Shown here: piece by piece, positions 8,940 to 18,124 of the stretch
Layout: each line of letters starts with the position of its first letter
How positions within the stretch are numbered: the first letter of the stretch is position 1
Assembly (NCBI RefSeq): GCF_014212135.1
Contig: NZ_JACJVQ010000007.1
Location: forward strand, 1 to 64,000
From: Cohnella thailandensis
GTDB taxonomy: Bacteria > Bacillota > Bacilli > Paenibacillales > Paenibacillaceae
Length of the DNA: 64,000 bases
Reading direction: 5' to 3'
Position numbers and translations under genes: made by a program
The notes under the pieces: generated by a model
Seen by the model: the letters and a program-made list of their open reading frames with translations, nothing else
The model's database searches: none
What the model was told of the DNA's origin: nothing

Positions 8940-9746
8940 TTATATCCGCAGCCCGCTCCGATATTGCTCCGGCGTCGTCCCGACGCTCTTGACGAATACC
9001 CGGTAGAATTGGCTGGCGCTTCCGAACCCCAGGCTATGGCTGATCTCCGTGACCGTGGCGTCTCTGCGGCTTAACCGGGCTTTGGCCTCTTCTATCCGGA
9101 GCGAGAGCAGGTATTGATAAGGGGTCATGCCGAGGATGGCCTTAAACGACCGGATAAAATGAAACCGGCTCTGCAGCGCGATCGCAGCCAGAGTGTCGAT
9201 GCCGAGCTTTTCCGTAAAATGTTCGTGCATATAATCCAGCGCCAGGGCCATGTGCCTGTCGGACGTGGACACGCTGGCGACGGCGGCATCCCGCTTGTTC
9301 GTCTGGTTGCCCCTTAGCACGCGCGACAGGAAATGAAGCACCTGCGTCTCCGTCTCTTGCACGGCCATGGGATCCGCCGAATCTTGCAGCAGAAGGGTTG
9401 ACGCCCACTGGCGGAAACGGCTGCTCAGCTCGACCGGATCGATCCGCTGCCGGATGTCCAGCTCCAGGGGCTGCTGCCGATTGAATTCGTCGAACCCGCC
9501 CCGGTCCACTTGCAGCACGATGACTCCCGCCCGATCGGACACGTGAAGCTCATGCGGCTCCTCCGGGTATTGCACGTAGCCTTCTCCGCATTCGAGCTCG
9601 TAAGAACGATGCTTCCCGACGAAGAGGCAGGATCCGTGGACGGGCACCGTGATTTGGAACTCTCTCTCGTGAATGTGAGGGGGCGTATCGTGCTCCTCTT
9701 CGATTCTCCAAAGCGACATTCGCGGCGTATCGATTCTGATCTTCAT
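8940..9746 (-). CDS. AraC-family transcriptional regulator (268 aa)
   Basis: One-component regulator. The N-terminal cupin-like domain (HDTPPHIHEREFQITVPVHG, about 18-37) probably binds a small ligand, and the C-terminal half has two HTH units (LGIDTLAAIALQSRFHFIRS and VTEISHSLGFGSASQFYRVF). A GTG three codons upstream is in frame, but AGGTGG is positioned for the ATG at 9746. It diverges from the ABC ATPase gene, which may be its target, and lies 39 bases upstream of the acyltransferase-like gene on the same strand. Confidence 0.88.
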   Translation of the reverse strand: MKIRIDTPRMSLWRIEEEHDTPPHIHEREFQITVPVHGSCLFVGKHRSYELECGEGYVQYPEEPHELHVSDRAGVIVLQVDRGGFDEFNRQQPLELDIRQRIDPVELSSRFRQWASTLLLQDSADPMAVQETETQVLHFLSRVLRGNQTNKRDAAVASVSTSDRHMALALDYMHEHFTEKLGIDTLAAIALQSRFHFIRSFKAILGMTPYQYLLSLRIEEAKARLSRRDATVTEISHSLGFGSASQFYRVFVKSVGTTPEQYRSGLRI

Positions 9747-9890
9747 CGCGGCCACCTATCATTTCGTCTATGTGCCCTGAGTATAGCAAAAGTTGCGGCC
9801 CGATGCCGCAATTTTCGCGACGACAGCCGTTGCGGGCTTGCTTATGATAGAAGAAAACGCGATATTCGTCTTGGAAAAGGAGAGCGGCTT

Positions 9891-10679
9891 GTGGAGGAAA
9901 TAGAGGATATAATCCGGCTTGAAGGAGTAACCTGGAGGCGCGGCGAGCTTACGCTGCTTAACGATATTCATTGGCGGATCCGCCGCCATGAGCACTGGGC
10001 GCTGCTCGGCTTGAACGGCTCGGGCAAAACGACGTTGCTTAACATCGTCAATGGCTATTATTGGCCGACCAAAGGAAACGTGACCGTTCTGGGCCAACGT
10101 TTCGGGGAAGTCGATCTACGGGAGCTGCGGCAGTCGATCGGATGGGTCAGCTCGTCCCTTCAAGAGAAGCTGTACGGCGCCGACCGCGCGCAATACGTCG
10201 TCATCAGCGGCAAATTCGCCTCTATCGGATTGTACGAGAATCCGACGCCCGAGGATTTCCTCAAAGCGGAGACGCTTATGGCGGCGCTTGGCTGCCCGCA
10301 CCTGTGGGACCGGGAATACCGGACATGCTCCCAAGGCGAAAAGCAGAAGCTGCTCATCGCCAGAGCCCTGATGGCCGATCCGAAGCTTCTTATTCTGGAT
10401 GAACCGTGCAACGGGCTGGATCTGTTCTCGCGGGAGCGGCTGCTGGCCAGCATCGACGATCTGACCCGGCAGGAGAACATGCCGACCGTCATCTACGTGA
10501 CGCATCATACCGAGGAGATCCTGCCGGCATTCGCTCGCACGTTGCTGCTAAGGCGAGGCGAGGCATTCCGCCAGGGAGCGACTTCGGAGGTCATGAACTC
10601 GGCGACGATGAGCGAATTCTTCGAAGCGCCGGTCGTCGTCGAACGGCACAAGGATCGCTGCTATGTAAGAATGGAGTAG
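9891..10679 (+). CDS. ABC transporter ATP-binding protein, YlmA-like (262 aa)
   Basis: Stand-alone ABC ATPase resembling B. subtilis YlmA. Walker A is GLNGSGKTTLL, the signature is CSQGEKQKLLIAR and Walker B is LLILDEPCNGLD, followed by a switch His in YVTHHTEEI, so it should hydrolyse ATP. The frame is open far upstream, but the coding part starts with GTG at 9891, 6 bases after AAGGAGAG. No permease gene is adjacent; it may serve a distant permease or act as a soluble factor. It diverges from the AraC gene. Confidence 0.85.
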   Translation: MEEIEDIIRLEGVTWRRGELTLLNDIHWRIRRHEHWALLGLNGSGKTTLLNIVNGYYWPTKGNVTVLGQRFGEVDLRELRQSIGWVSSSLQEKLYGADRAQYVVISGKFASIGLYENPTPEDFLKAETLMAALGCPHLWDREYRTCSQGEKQKLLIARALMADPKLLILDEPCNGLDLFSRERLLASIDDLTRQENMPTVIYVTHHTEEILPAFARTLLLRRGEAFRQGATSEVMNSATMSEFFEAPVVVERHKDRCYVRME

Positions 10680-10783
10680 ACATTGCGAGGCTGCTGCCTT
10701 AGGGATCCAGCGTTTTCCGCAAATCCGCGATGGTATAATTCTTGAGAACCTGCCAGTCTTCAGCAGGTTAACCGTTGTTCTTT

Positions 10784-10909
10784 CGGACATACAGTCCGTT
10801 AGAACGTCGAGGTAGCCTTTTAAAATTTTTAATGGACATAGGAAACCCTTAGATGGGCAAAAACACCTTTTTTAAGGCCGTTTCCGTAGGCTAACGGACT
10901 GTATGTCCG
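10784..10909. repeat. Perfect 19-bp inverted repeat, 88-bp spacer
   Basis: CGGACATACAGTCCGTTAG at 10784-10802 is exactly reverse-complementary to 10891-10909. The right arm is itself palindromic (TAACGGAC, TGTAT, GTCCGTTA at 10892-10912). The spacer codes for nothing obvious. Such elements may be dispersed intergenic repeats, but only this copy is in the window. Confidence 0.7.
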
Positions 10910-11006
10910 TTACCTTTCAAACGGTCTATAAATCGGTGTTTAAGAGTCGCGAGTGTCCGTTAGCGCCACCTGGGCATGGAAGTCACATTACTTTCTCGAT
11001 AGACTA

Positions 11007-11034
11007 AGAGGGCGCCTCTACGGAGACGCCCTCT
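11007..11034 (-). terminator. Probable terminator of the CE12-PL11 gene
   Basis: AGAGGGCG at 11007-11014 pairs with CGCCCTCT at 11027-11034, and the stem continues inward past one mismatch. It lies 12 bases after the stop codon in the direction of transcription. The T-run is poor. Confidence 0.5.
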
Positions 11035-11045
11035 CTTGCCAATAA

Positions 11046-14000
11046 TTACGATCGAACCGTTACTTTTATCTTCGCCGTCTTCGTCTCGCCGGCTTCGTTG
11101 CGGAGCACGGCTTGATACTCGTAAGTCCCCTTCGCCTTCCCGGTAAATGCCGTTACGGCCGATTGAGCGTTCGGCGTGTTGGCCGTCAACGCTTGCGTAT
11201 CCACGAGCACCCCGTTCTCGTACAAAGCATACTCCGTTGCGTTCGTTCCCCACCACAAATTCATGGCAATCTTGAAGCTGCCGTCCCCGTCCCAGTTGTC
11301 GTGCGACAGAACGGCTTGCCCCGGCGAAGCGTCCGTAACGACTACGGTAAGAGGCGCGCATTCCGCCCGTCCGAACGCATTGGACAGCTCGCACGTATAA
11401 ACGTAGGTGCCGTTCTTCTTGCCGCCGATATCCGTCTTCACGGTTTGGGCGGACGGCGAGCCATCCTCCAGGTTCACGGTGTTGATGAGCGTTCCGTTCT
11501 CGTAGAGCTTAAACTTCGTGCCGTTATTGCCCCACCACAGGTTCATCGTCACCGCGTACGATCCGTCCCGGAGTCCCGTGTCATGGCCGTTGTCGTCCGA
11601 CAGGACCGGCTTGCCGGGAGCGGCGGTCGCCTGATCCGTCGGCGGCGTCAGATCGATCGTAAAGGAGAGCGTTCGGGGCGCTTCTTCATTCCCTTCGCGG
11701 TCTACGCTCCAAAACTGAACCGTATGATCTCCTTCCGTTTCGATAGTCGCTTGTTTTCCGGATACGATGTCCCCGTTATCGATCCGGTAATAAGTCGCCG
11801 CGACTCCGGAGCCTTCATCGGTCGCTTCGAAAGCAACCTGCACGGCCGAACGGTACGTGCCGTTCTGCAGGTCCCCGGTCGGAACGGCCGTCGTCGTCGG
11901 CGCCTCCCGATCTTCCGCGGGCGCGCCGACCACTTGAATCTTGGGCGCTGGCGGCTCCTCCATGCCGGTTCCGAGATAGAAGCTCGTATGCGGCGGCTGA
12001 TTGTAGGCGACGTTCTGCCAAGCGACGCCGAGACGGTAAATCGGGTCGTGCATCAGCGTGCGCAGACGCGTCTCGGTCGGGTCGGTCGTCGTGTAGATCC
12101 GCAGCTCGGAGCTGTCCTCGCTTCTCCATACGGCTTCTTCTCGCCAGTCGCCGAAGAGATCCGCTTGCAGGTTCGGCGTCGCTTTCGTGCCGTTGTTCGA
12201 GAGAGCTCCTTCCGCCGTAAACAGGCGGTTGGTCGTCCGGTTCGCGTAATCCCACTTGTCGATATGGTTGGAGTCGAGCAGCTCGCGGCTTAGATCCCCA
12301 TCCCACCAGATGCCGAAGTTCGTCGACGCCGGAATGGCCGTGCTGATCAGCTCGCCCTTCGCGCTGTACAGTCCGGTGATCGGAACGTGCTGCTCGTTCG
12401 TGATCGTGGCGGCCCATACCTCTTCGCCCAAGTAGTTCGGATCGATGTCGGCGGACATTCCGCGGCCGGTGTCGATGCCGGTGTAGACGCCCCAGAGCAC
12501 TTCGCCCGTCTCCGCGTCGCGGAAGTCCATCCCATAGGGCGAATCGGCATGCTCATGAACGTTGAAAAACTCAAGTCCCGGCCGGCTCGGATCGAGGTCG
12601 CCCAGATGCTGAGCGTCACCGTGCCCGAGTCCCGTGTTGTAGAGCGGCTTGCCGTTATCGTCGATGGCCATGGCTCCGAACGTGATTTCGTCCTTGCCGT
12701 CGCGATCGACGTCGCCGATGGACAGGTTGTGATCCCCTTGGCCCGTATACGCAGCCCCGTACTCCTTGTCGTTCGAATCGAACTTCCAACGCTTGACGAG
12801 TTCGCCGTTCCTGTAATCGTAAGCGACGATGACCGTTCTCGTATAATAGCCGCGACTTACGATCAAGCTCGGATGTTCGCCGTCCAGATAAGCGACCGCG
12901 GCCAGGAAGCGGTCGACCCGGTTGCCGTAGGCGTCTCCCCAATCCGAGACGGTTCCCCGCGGCGGGTCGTAAACGGTCGTCGTCAGCGCCCGGCCGGTTA
13001 GGCCGTCGAACACGGTCAAGTATTCCGGCCCTTGCAGAATGTAGCCGCTGCTGTTGCGGTGGTCGGCGGAGGCAATGCCGATGGCCGCTCCCGTTCCGTC
13101 GATCGTGCCGTCCGCCGTCTTGAACGCGACCTCCGCCTTCCCGTCGCCGTCCAGATCGTACACCATGAATTGGGTGTAATGGGCTCCCGCGCGGATGTTC
13201 TTGCCGAGGTCGATTCGCCACAGCCTCGTGCCGTCCAGCTTATAAGCGTCGATATAGACGTTGCCGGTATAGCCGGCCTGCGAGTTATCGTGCGCGTTGG
13301 ACGGATCCCACTTGACGATCAGCTCGTAGACTTCGTCGCCGTCCAGATCCCCGACGCTCGAGTCGCTTGCGCTGTAAGTATAGGCCTCGCCGGCTGGCGT
13401 AATGCCGCCCGTCGGCTTCTGAATCGGCACGGCCAAGTAGTCGTTCTGCCATACGGCCGTCTCCTTCGAGGCCGTCCGTTCCTTGCCGCTCGCGTCGACG
13501 GTCTTCAGCACGTAAATCGAGGAATCCGTGCCGGACGCGTCGAACAGGTTGGTCGCTCCGTCGATCGGATCGGCGTTTACCTTCGAGCCGTCCCGGTACA
13601 GGTTGAAGGAGATGTCGGACGGATCGGTGCCGAGCATCCTCCAGCCGACGTAGACGCCGCCTTCCTGCTTCACGGCGACCAGCGCGCGGTCCAAATATTC
13701 CGCCTGACGGTAAAGCACCGTAACCGCCGGAGTCGTCAGGACTTCGGACAGCTCGGAGACGCCTCCCGCGCTGACCGCCGCTACCTTGTAATAATATGGA
13801 ATCGTCGTCAGAACGGTCGTATCGGTGAAGCCGGTCGTCGCCGATCTGCCGATCGGCTCGTAGCTTCCGTTCTCGCTGGTCGAACGGTAAACGCGGTACG
13901 CCCTCGCTCCTTCGCTCGCGTCCCAGCCGATCGTCAGATCGTTCTTGTTCACTTCTTCCGTTCTTAGGTTGACGGGAGGCACCGGTATCGGCACGTTCGG

Positions 14001-16991
14001 ATCGACCAGGGAAACCTCAAGGGTATTCGAAGGTCCCGTCTCCGCCGCCGCGACGTCTACGGTCGTTACTTGATAGACGTACTCCATTCCGACGTCTACC
14101 GTATGGTCGACGTAAGCGTTCGTTGCCGGGCTCCCGATCAACTCGAACGCGGCCGAGCCGCTTACGCCGCGGTAAACGTTATATTTCGCCGCATCGTCAA
14201 CCCCTTGCCACGATAGCGATACGGACGGATGATCGGGATCGGTATCGATCCCGTCCGCCTTGAGCGCGGAAGGCGCCATCAGGATCGGCGTGATCTCCAG
14301 CCCGTTCACGATGGCGGTTGCGCCGCCGAACGAGAAGCTCATTTGACCGTCCGACACCCACGTTTGCGGAATGATCTTCTCGGCGATCGTGCGGCTGCCC
14401 GCGGATACGGTGCCGTAATCGACGTCCTCGATGGCAACGGTTGTCCTGGCGCTGCCCAAGTAATCGCCCACATAGAGCTTCACCGAATAAAGGCCGTTCG
14501 GAACGTCGACGTTGAATTTCCATCCGACGTTGAAATAGCCGAGCCAATCGCGCAGCAGGTCCGTCCCGGTCGCCCGATCGCGTCCGATCATCCCGGCCGG
14601 GTCGACGATGCCGTAGCCGCGTTCCGGCGTATATACCGTCGAAAGATTGACTTCCGAATAGCCCTCCATGACGGGCGATCCCGCGAGACCGAAGTCGAAC
14701 TTCAGCGTCGCTTGCTTCGTGCGGATAACGATCGGCTCCGAATGCTCCGACTCGCCCTTGCCGTTCACCGCGGTGACGACGACGTCGTAGGACTGTCCTT
14801 CCGTCATTCCCTGGATCGTGATCGTCGGCACGGTAGCCGAACCGATCAGCGTATAATCCGAAGCGGAAGTCGGCTTGCGGTAAATCTTGTAGATATCCGC
14901 TCCTTCCACGGCGTTCCAGTTCAGGACGGCCCCCGCGTTGCTCACGCTGCTGGCCGTAAGGCCCGTCGGCTTCGCCGGCACCTCTGCCGGAGGTTCCGTG
15001 TCCGTTACATAGGACGCCAGCGGAAGGTCGAGCTGCCGAATGCCGCCCGACAGCAACCGGGCGATCTGAATGGCGCCGTATTCCTGGAAGTGCGTATTGT
15101 CCTCGGAGCCGCTCGGGAAGGCTCCGTAAACGCCGGCGGGAACATGCAGGAACACGGCCAGCGTCCCTTCCGGTCCGATCGTATTGTAGTACTCCCGGCT
15201 GAGCGTGCTTAGATCGACAAGCGGCACGTTCAGCTCCGCGGCGAGCTCCTTCATCGCGGCCACGTACTCCGGGAAGCTCACGTTGAACAAGCCCGTGTCC
15301 GCGTTATAGTCCCGCCGGCCAACCGGCGTCACGAGGATCGGAGTGGCGCCGCGTTGACGGGCTCCTTCGATATAGGTCTTCAGGTAACCCTTGAAGTCGG
15401 CCGGAGACGCATAGCGTTCCGGAATGCTGATCGTCGCGTCGTTATGGCCGAATTGGATCAGGAAATAATCGTTCGGCTTGATCGATCGCAGGATCGTATC
15501 CAAGCGGCCTTCCAGCAGGAAGGACTTCGAGCTTCGGCCTCCGATCGACTGGTTGCTGAAGGCAATGTCGCTGGAGAAGTAACGGGAAATCATCTGTCCC
15601 CATCCGGCCTGCGGCTTCCAATAGGGATCGTAGGTCTGGACGGTGGAATCCCCGGCGATATAAACCGTCGGCGTCTCTCCGGCCGAGCGTTCCGGCAGCT
15701 TCGAGATCACCAATCCGTTGATCTTAGGGGCCGTGCCCGAGAACGTGAAGGTAAGCTGCCCGTCCACCAGCGCGACCTCGAACGTCTGCTCCAGATACTC
15801 GCCGGCAGGCTTCGAGGTGAGCGCGATCTTGGCGGCGGTCATTCCTTCGACGGACACGGCCGTTTCGGAGGAGCCGCCGGCGTCGCCCGCGGTTACCGTA
15901 ACCGCGTAATCTCCGTTAGGCAGGTCGACGTTGAAGTTCGTCCCGACCGGCATCAGATAGTCGGCTTTCACGGCATCCGCCGAACCGCTGTTCCCGGAGA
16001 AGACCAGGGACGGATTCGCGAATCCGTATCGCAGCTCCGGCGAATAGGCTACGGGAGATTTAATCCCGAAGTATCCGTCCGCCACCTCGCCCGGACCGAA
16101 ATCCAGCTTCAGCGGAAGCTCGGAGGGCAGCGGATCCGCATCCTCCGGCGGCTCTCCGGAATTCGGAACCTCCGCCGCAGCAGAGACGCTTGCAGCCGAT
16201 TCCAGGCCGTTCGCATTCACCGCCGTTACTTGATAGGCATACCGTCCGCCCAGAACAACGGCCGTATCGGTATAAGCCGTGCCCGTTGCTTGGGCAAGCT
16301 GCGCGAAGCCGGCCCCTTCATCGTCCGAGCGGTAGAGATTGTAATAGACGGCATCCGTGACGCTGCCCCATTGCAGCGAGACGGACGGAGGCGCCGCCGC
16401 GACTCCGGTCACCGTTAGCGAAGCCGGAGCTTCCGGGGGAGCCGATACGGCCTCCTTCACGATAATTCCGTTCAAATAAGCGCCGCCGCCGTTCGCGCCG
16501 CTAAGCCCGACGGTAAGCTGACCGTCCGCGACCGTCGTCCGGAAGGTTCCTTCGCCGACGGATTGACGGGCTTGGATCGTCCCGGCCGCAGTCCCCTCCA
16601 GCGTCACGTTGAGCCGGGTCGTCGAAGTTCCCGTCAACAGATCGCCGGAATACAGAGTGACGTCGTAATTGCCGTTAGGCAGATCGACCATGAAGCTGAA
16701 CGATGTCGCCAGCACGAAGTCGTTCGTCAGATCCGTTCCTCCCGAACGGAGGCGGGAATTGATCGCTTGATCCAGGCCATAACCGCGTTCGGCGGCATAA
16801 AGATCGTTAGGTCCGACGCCGATAAAGCCTTCCATCACCGGACTTGCTCCCGTGCCGAAGTCGAACTTTTTCTCCACCGGCTCTGCCGCCCGAGCGGTCG
16901 AAGCGGCTTCCGGGACCGCGGGAAGCACTAACGATAATAACAGGATGGCGCTTAATGCCTTGGCTGCCGTTTTTCTGATTTTCCTTATCAA
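11046..16991 (-). CDS. Secreted multidomain rhamnogalacturonan acetylesterase-lyase (CE12 + PL11, 1981 aa)
   Basis: Giant extracellular pectin enzyme. From the TTG start: signal peptide 1-35 (ending ARA); YxiM-type galactose-binding-like module about 42-180; FN3 about 187-275; second binding module 294-430; CE12 esterase 441-655 with SGNH residues Ser449 (AGDST), Gly484, Asn517 (GHND), Asp631 and His634 (DNTHF); FN3 674-760; third binding module 763-905; two FN3 units 906-1090; PL11 rhamnogalacturonan lyase about 1093-1685; Ig-like domain about 1697-1785; two tandem chitinase-A-N-like repeats with NLWWG motifs 1793-1981. It should both deacetylate and cleave RG-I backbone. The frame runs to 17180, but AGAGGAG precedes TTG 16991 and the signal peptide fits there. 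A near-perfect cre site lies upstream. Confidence 0.88.
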   Translation of the reverse strand: MIRKIRKTAAKALSAILLLSLVLPAVPEAASTARAAEPVEKKFDFGTGASPVMEGFIGVGPNDLYAAERGYGLDQAINSRLRSGGTDLTNDFVLATSFSFMVDLPNGNYDVTLYSGDLLTGTSTTRLNVTLEGTAAGTIQARQSVGEGTFRTTVADGQLTVGLSGANGGGAYLNGIIVKEAVSAPPEAPASLTVTGVAAAPPSVSLQWGSVTDAVYYNLYRSDDEGAGFAQLAQATGTAYTDTAVVLGGRYAYQVTAVNANGLESAASVSAAAEVPNSGEPPEDADPLPSELPLKLDFGPGEVADGYFGIKSPVAYSPELRYGFANPSLVFSGNSGSADAVKADYLMPVGTNFNVDLPNGDYAVTVTAGDAGGSSETAVSVEGMTAAKIALTSKPAGEYLEQTFEVALVDGQLTFTFSGTAPKINGLVISKLPERSAGETPTVYIAGDSTVQTYDPYWKPQAGWGQMISRYFSSDIAFSNQSIGGRSSKSFLLEGRLDTILRSIKPNDYFLIQFGHNDATISIPERYASPADFKGYLKTYIEGARQRGATPILVTPVGRRDYNADTGLFNVSFPEYVAAMKELAAELNVPLVDLSTLSREYYNTIGPEGTLAVFLHVPAGVYGAFPSGSEDNTHFQEYGAIQIARLLSGGIRQLDLPLASYVTDTEPPAEVPAKPTGLTASSVSNAGAVLNWNAVEGADIYKIYRKPTSASDYTLIGSATVPTITIQGMTEGQSYDVVVTAVNGKGESEHSEPIVIRTKQATLKFDFGLAGSPVMEGYSEVNLSTVYTPERGYGIVDPAGMIGRDRATGTDLLRDWLGYFNVGWKFNVDVPNGLYSVKLYVGDYLGSARTTVAIEDVDYGTVSAGSRTIAEKIIPQTWVSDGQMSFSFGGATAIVNGLEITPILMAPSALKADGIDTDPDHPSVSLSWQGVDDAAKYNVYRGVSGSAAFELIGSPATNAYVDHTVDVGMEYVYQVTTVDVAAAETGPSNTLEVSLVDPNVPIPVPPVNLRTEEVNKNDLTIGWDASEGARAYRVYRSTSENGSYEPIGRSATTGFTDTTVLTTIPYYYKVAAVSAGGVSELSEVLTTPAVTVLYRQAEYLDRALVAVKQEGGVYVGWRMLGTDPSDISFNLYRDGSKVNADPIDGATNLFDASGTDSSIYVLKTVDASGKERTASKETAVWQNDYLAVPIQKPTGGITPAGEAYTYSASDSSVGDLDGDEVYELIVKWDPSNAHDNSQAGYTGNVYIDAYKLDGTRLWRIDLGKNIRAGAHYTQFMVYDLDGDGKAEVAFKTADGTIDGTGAAIGIASADHRNSSGYILQGPEYLTVFDGLTGRALTTTVYDPPRGTVSDWGDAYGNRVDRFLAAVAYLDGEHPSLIVSRGYYTRTVIVAYDYRNGELVKRWKFDSNDKEYGAAYTGQGDHNLSIGDVDRDGKDEITFGAMAIDDNGKPLYNTGLGHGDAQHLGDLDPSRPGLEFFNVHEHADSPYGMDFRDAETGEVLWGVYTGIDTGRGMSADIDPNYLGEEVWAATITNEQHVPITGLYSAKGELISTAIPASTNFGIWWDGDLSRELLDSNHIDKWDYANRTTNRLFTAEGALSNNGTKATPNLQADLFGDWREEAVWRSEDSSELRIYTTTDPTETRLRTLMHDPIYRLGVAWQNVAYNQPPHTSFYLGTGMEEPPAPKIQVVGAPAEDREAPTTTAVPTGDLQNGTYRSAVQVAFEATDEGSGVAATYYRIDNGDIVSGKQATIETEGDHTVQFWSVDREGNEEAPRTLSFTIDLTPPTDQATAAPGKPVLSDDNGHDTGLRDGSYAVTMNLWWGNNGTKFKLYENGTLINTVNLEDGSPSAQTVKTDIGGKKNGTYVYTCELSNAFGRAECAPLTVVVTDASPGQAVLSHDNWDGDGSFKIAMNLWWGTNATEYALYENGVLVDTQALTANTPNAQSAVTAFTGKAKGTYEYQAVLRNEAGETKTAKIKVTVRS

Positions 16992-17065
16992 CCCGATCTC
17001 CTCTCTTTCTCCCTGAAAATAGACTGCGTTGTTGCGATAGCCTTGAACGGCATCCCCCCTCTCTA

Positions 17066-17079
17066 TGGAATCGCTTACA
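17066..17079 (-). promoter_or_regulatory. cre site upstream of the CE12-PL11 gene
   Basis: The minus strand reads TGTAAGCGATTCCA, a full match to the CcpA operator consensus TGWAARCGNTWNCA, 75 bases upstream of the TTG start. It indicates that this gene has its own glucose-repressed promoter and does not depend only on the upstream operon. Confidence 0.6.
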
Positions 17080-17170
17080 TCAATCGATAGGAAAACGAGC
17101 CGAATTCCTGCCATCGTTCCCCTAGACTCGCCTCTTCTCCTCCCCCATTCGACTTGCACAAAGGGACTTT

Positions 17171-18100
17171 CTACTTCCACTGCTTTACTCTCTCGTACTC
17201 CTCCAGCGTAATGGACAGCACGGTTCCGTGCTTAAACCGATACGGGAAGGAAAAGCTGTCGTCCGAACGAATGAACCGTCCCGAATCGATCTCATCCGCG
17301 ATAAACGGAACATATCCCTGTCCTTCTCCCTTAACGCCGAAAAAGTCGAGCATCAGGCACCATCTTCCGTCCTTCAGCTTAAAGGCGGTAGGAGCTTCAT
17401 AGGCGGAGCTGCCCAGCTTGGCCATCTCCTCGTCGAACGCTTCGATTCTCTCGTAAGGACCGCGCAGGGTCGCCCCTTTTTCCAGGATGATGGCTTCGGG
17501 GTTCCTGTACTTCTTAAGGAATCGGTAGTACTTCCCGTCCTCTCGATAGATCGCGGAATCGATGATCGAGCTGTCGTCCTTGCGGCACAGAAGCTGCGGT
17601 TCGGAGAAACGGCGGAAATCCTTCGTTCGGGCAAAGTAAATCGCCATATTCCCGAAGTCGTTGGACGCGTGCCGGGATGACCAATGAAGTACGTAGTCGC
17701 CCGCCCCCTCGTCGCGCAGAATGTCCGGAGCCCAGAGGCAGCCGAAGTTCTCGTCTCCCAGCTCGATCAGCCGCTGCTCGGACCAGCGGATCAGATCTTC
17801 CGATTCCCATAAGGATAAGCATCTGCTCCCGTAACGGGCCACGTTGTCCCAGCTTCCTTCGTACTTCGTTCGGAAGTTGCGGGCCAAGCTTAAATCGGTG
17901 GAGACGATCACGAATCTGCCGTCCGCCAGCCTTGCGATCGTATGATCGCGTACGCCGCGTTCCCCGATCTCGCTCCAAAGGACGGGCTCTCCGCGGTTCA
18001 CCTTTTCCCAGTGCATGCCATCCGTGCTGACCGCGAAGTACACCTGCTCGCCGTCCGGCGATTCTTTCTCCTTGAAATGCACGAACAAGTAAGCTTCCAC
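17171..18100 (-). CDS. Glycoside hydrolase family 43-like protein (309 aa)
   Basis: Five-bladed propeller glycosidase resembling GH43 (arabinanase, arabinofuranosidase, galactosidase). Visible family motifs are VRDHTIARLADGRFVIVSTD near the N-terminus, FGCLWAPDILRDEGAGDYVLHW in the middle (quoted here as two overlapping blocks, FGCLWAPDIL and DYVLHW) and YEAPTAFKLKDGRWCLMLD, which carry the expected acidic residues. There is no signal peptide, so it acts on imported oligosaccharides. It lies 24 bases after the GH105 gene and ends the transporter operon; in this setting it probably trims arabinose or galactose side chains of RG-I fragments. Confidence 0.82.
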   Translation of the reverse strand: MEAYLFVHFKEKESPDGEQVYFAVSTDGMHWEKVNRGEPVLWSEIGERGVRDHTIARLADGRFVIVSTDLSLARNFRTKYEGSWDNVARYGSRCLSLWESEDLIRWSEQRLIELGDENFGCLWAPDILRDEGAGDYVLHWSSRHASNDFGNMAIYFARTKDFRRFSEPQLLCRKDDSSIIDSAIYREDGKYYRFLKKYRNPEAIILEKGATLRGPYERIEAFDEEMAKLGSSAYEAPTAFKLKDGRWCLMLDFFGVKGEGQGYVPFIADEIDSGRFIRSDDSFSFPYRFKHGTVLSITLEEYERVKQWK

Positions 18101-18124
18101 TCTCGTCCCTTCCCTTCGGTTCCG

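Larger units (their letters stand above)
10680..11045. other. Gene-free interval with inverted repeats
   Basis: No coding sequence is supported. It contains a weak hairpin after the ATPase gene (10747-10753 with 10763-10769), a perfect 19-bp inverted repeat (10784-10802 and 10891-10909), a third partial copy of its GTCCGTTA end near 10954, and the terminator-like hairpin of the rhamnogalacturonan gene at 11007-11034. Confidence 0.7.
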
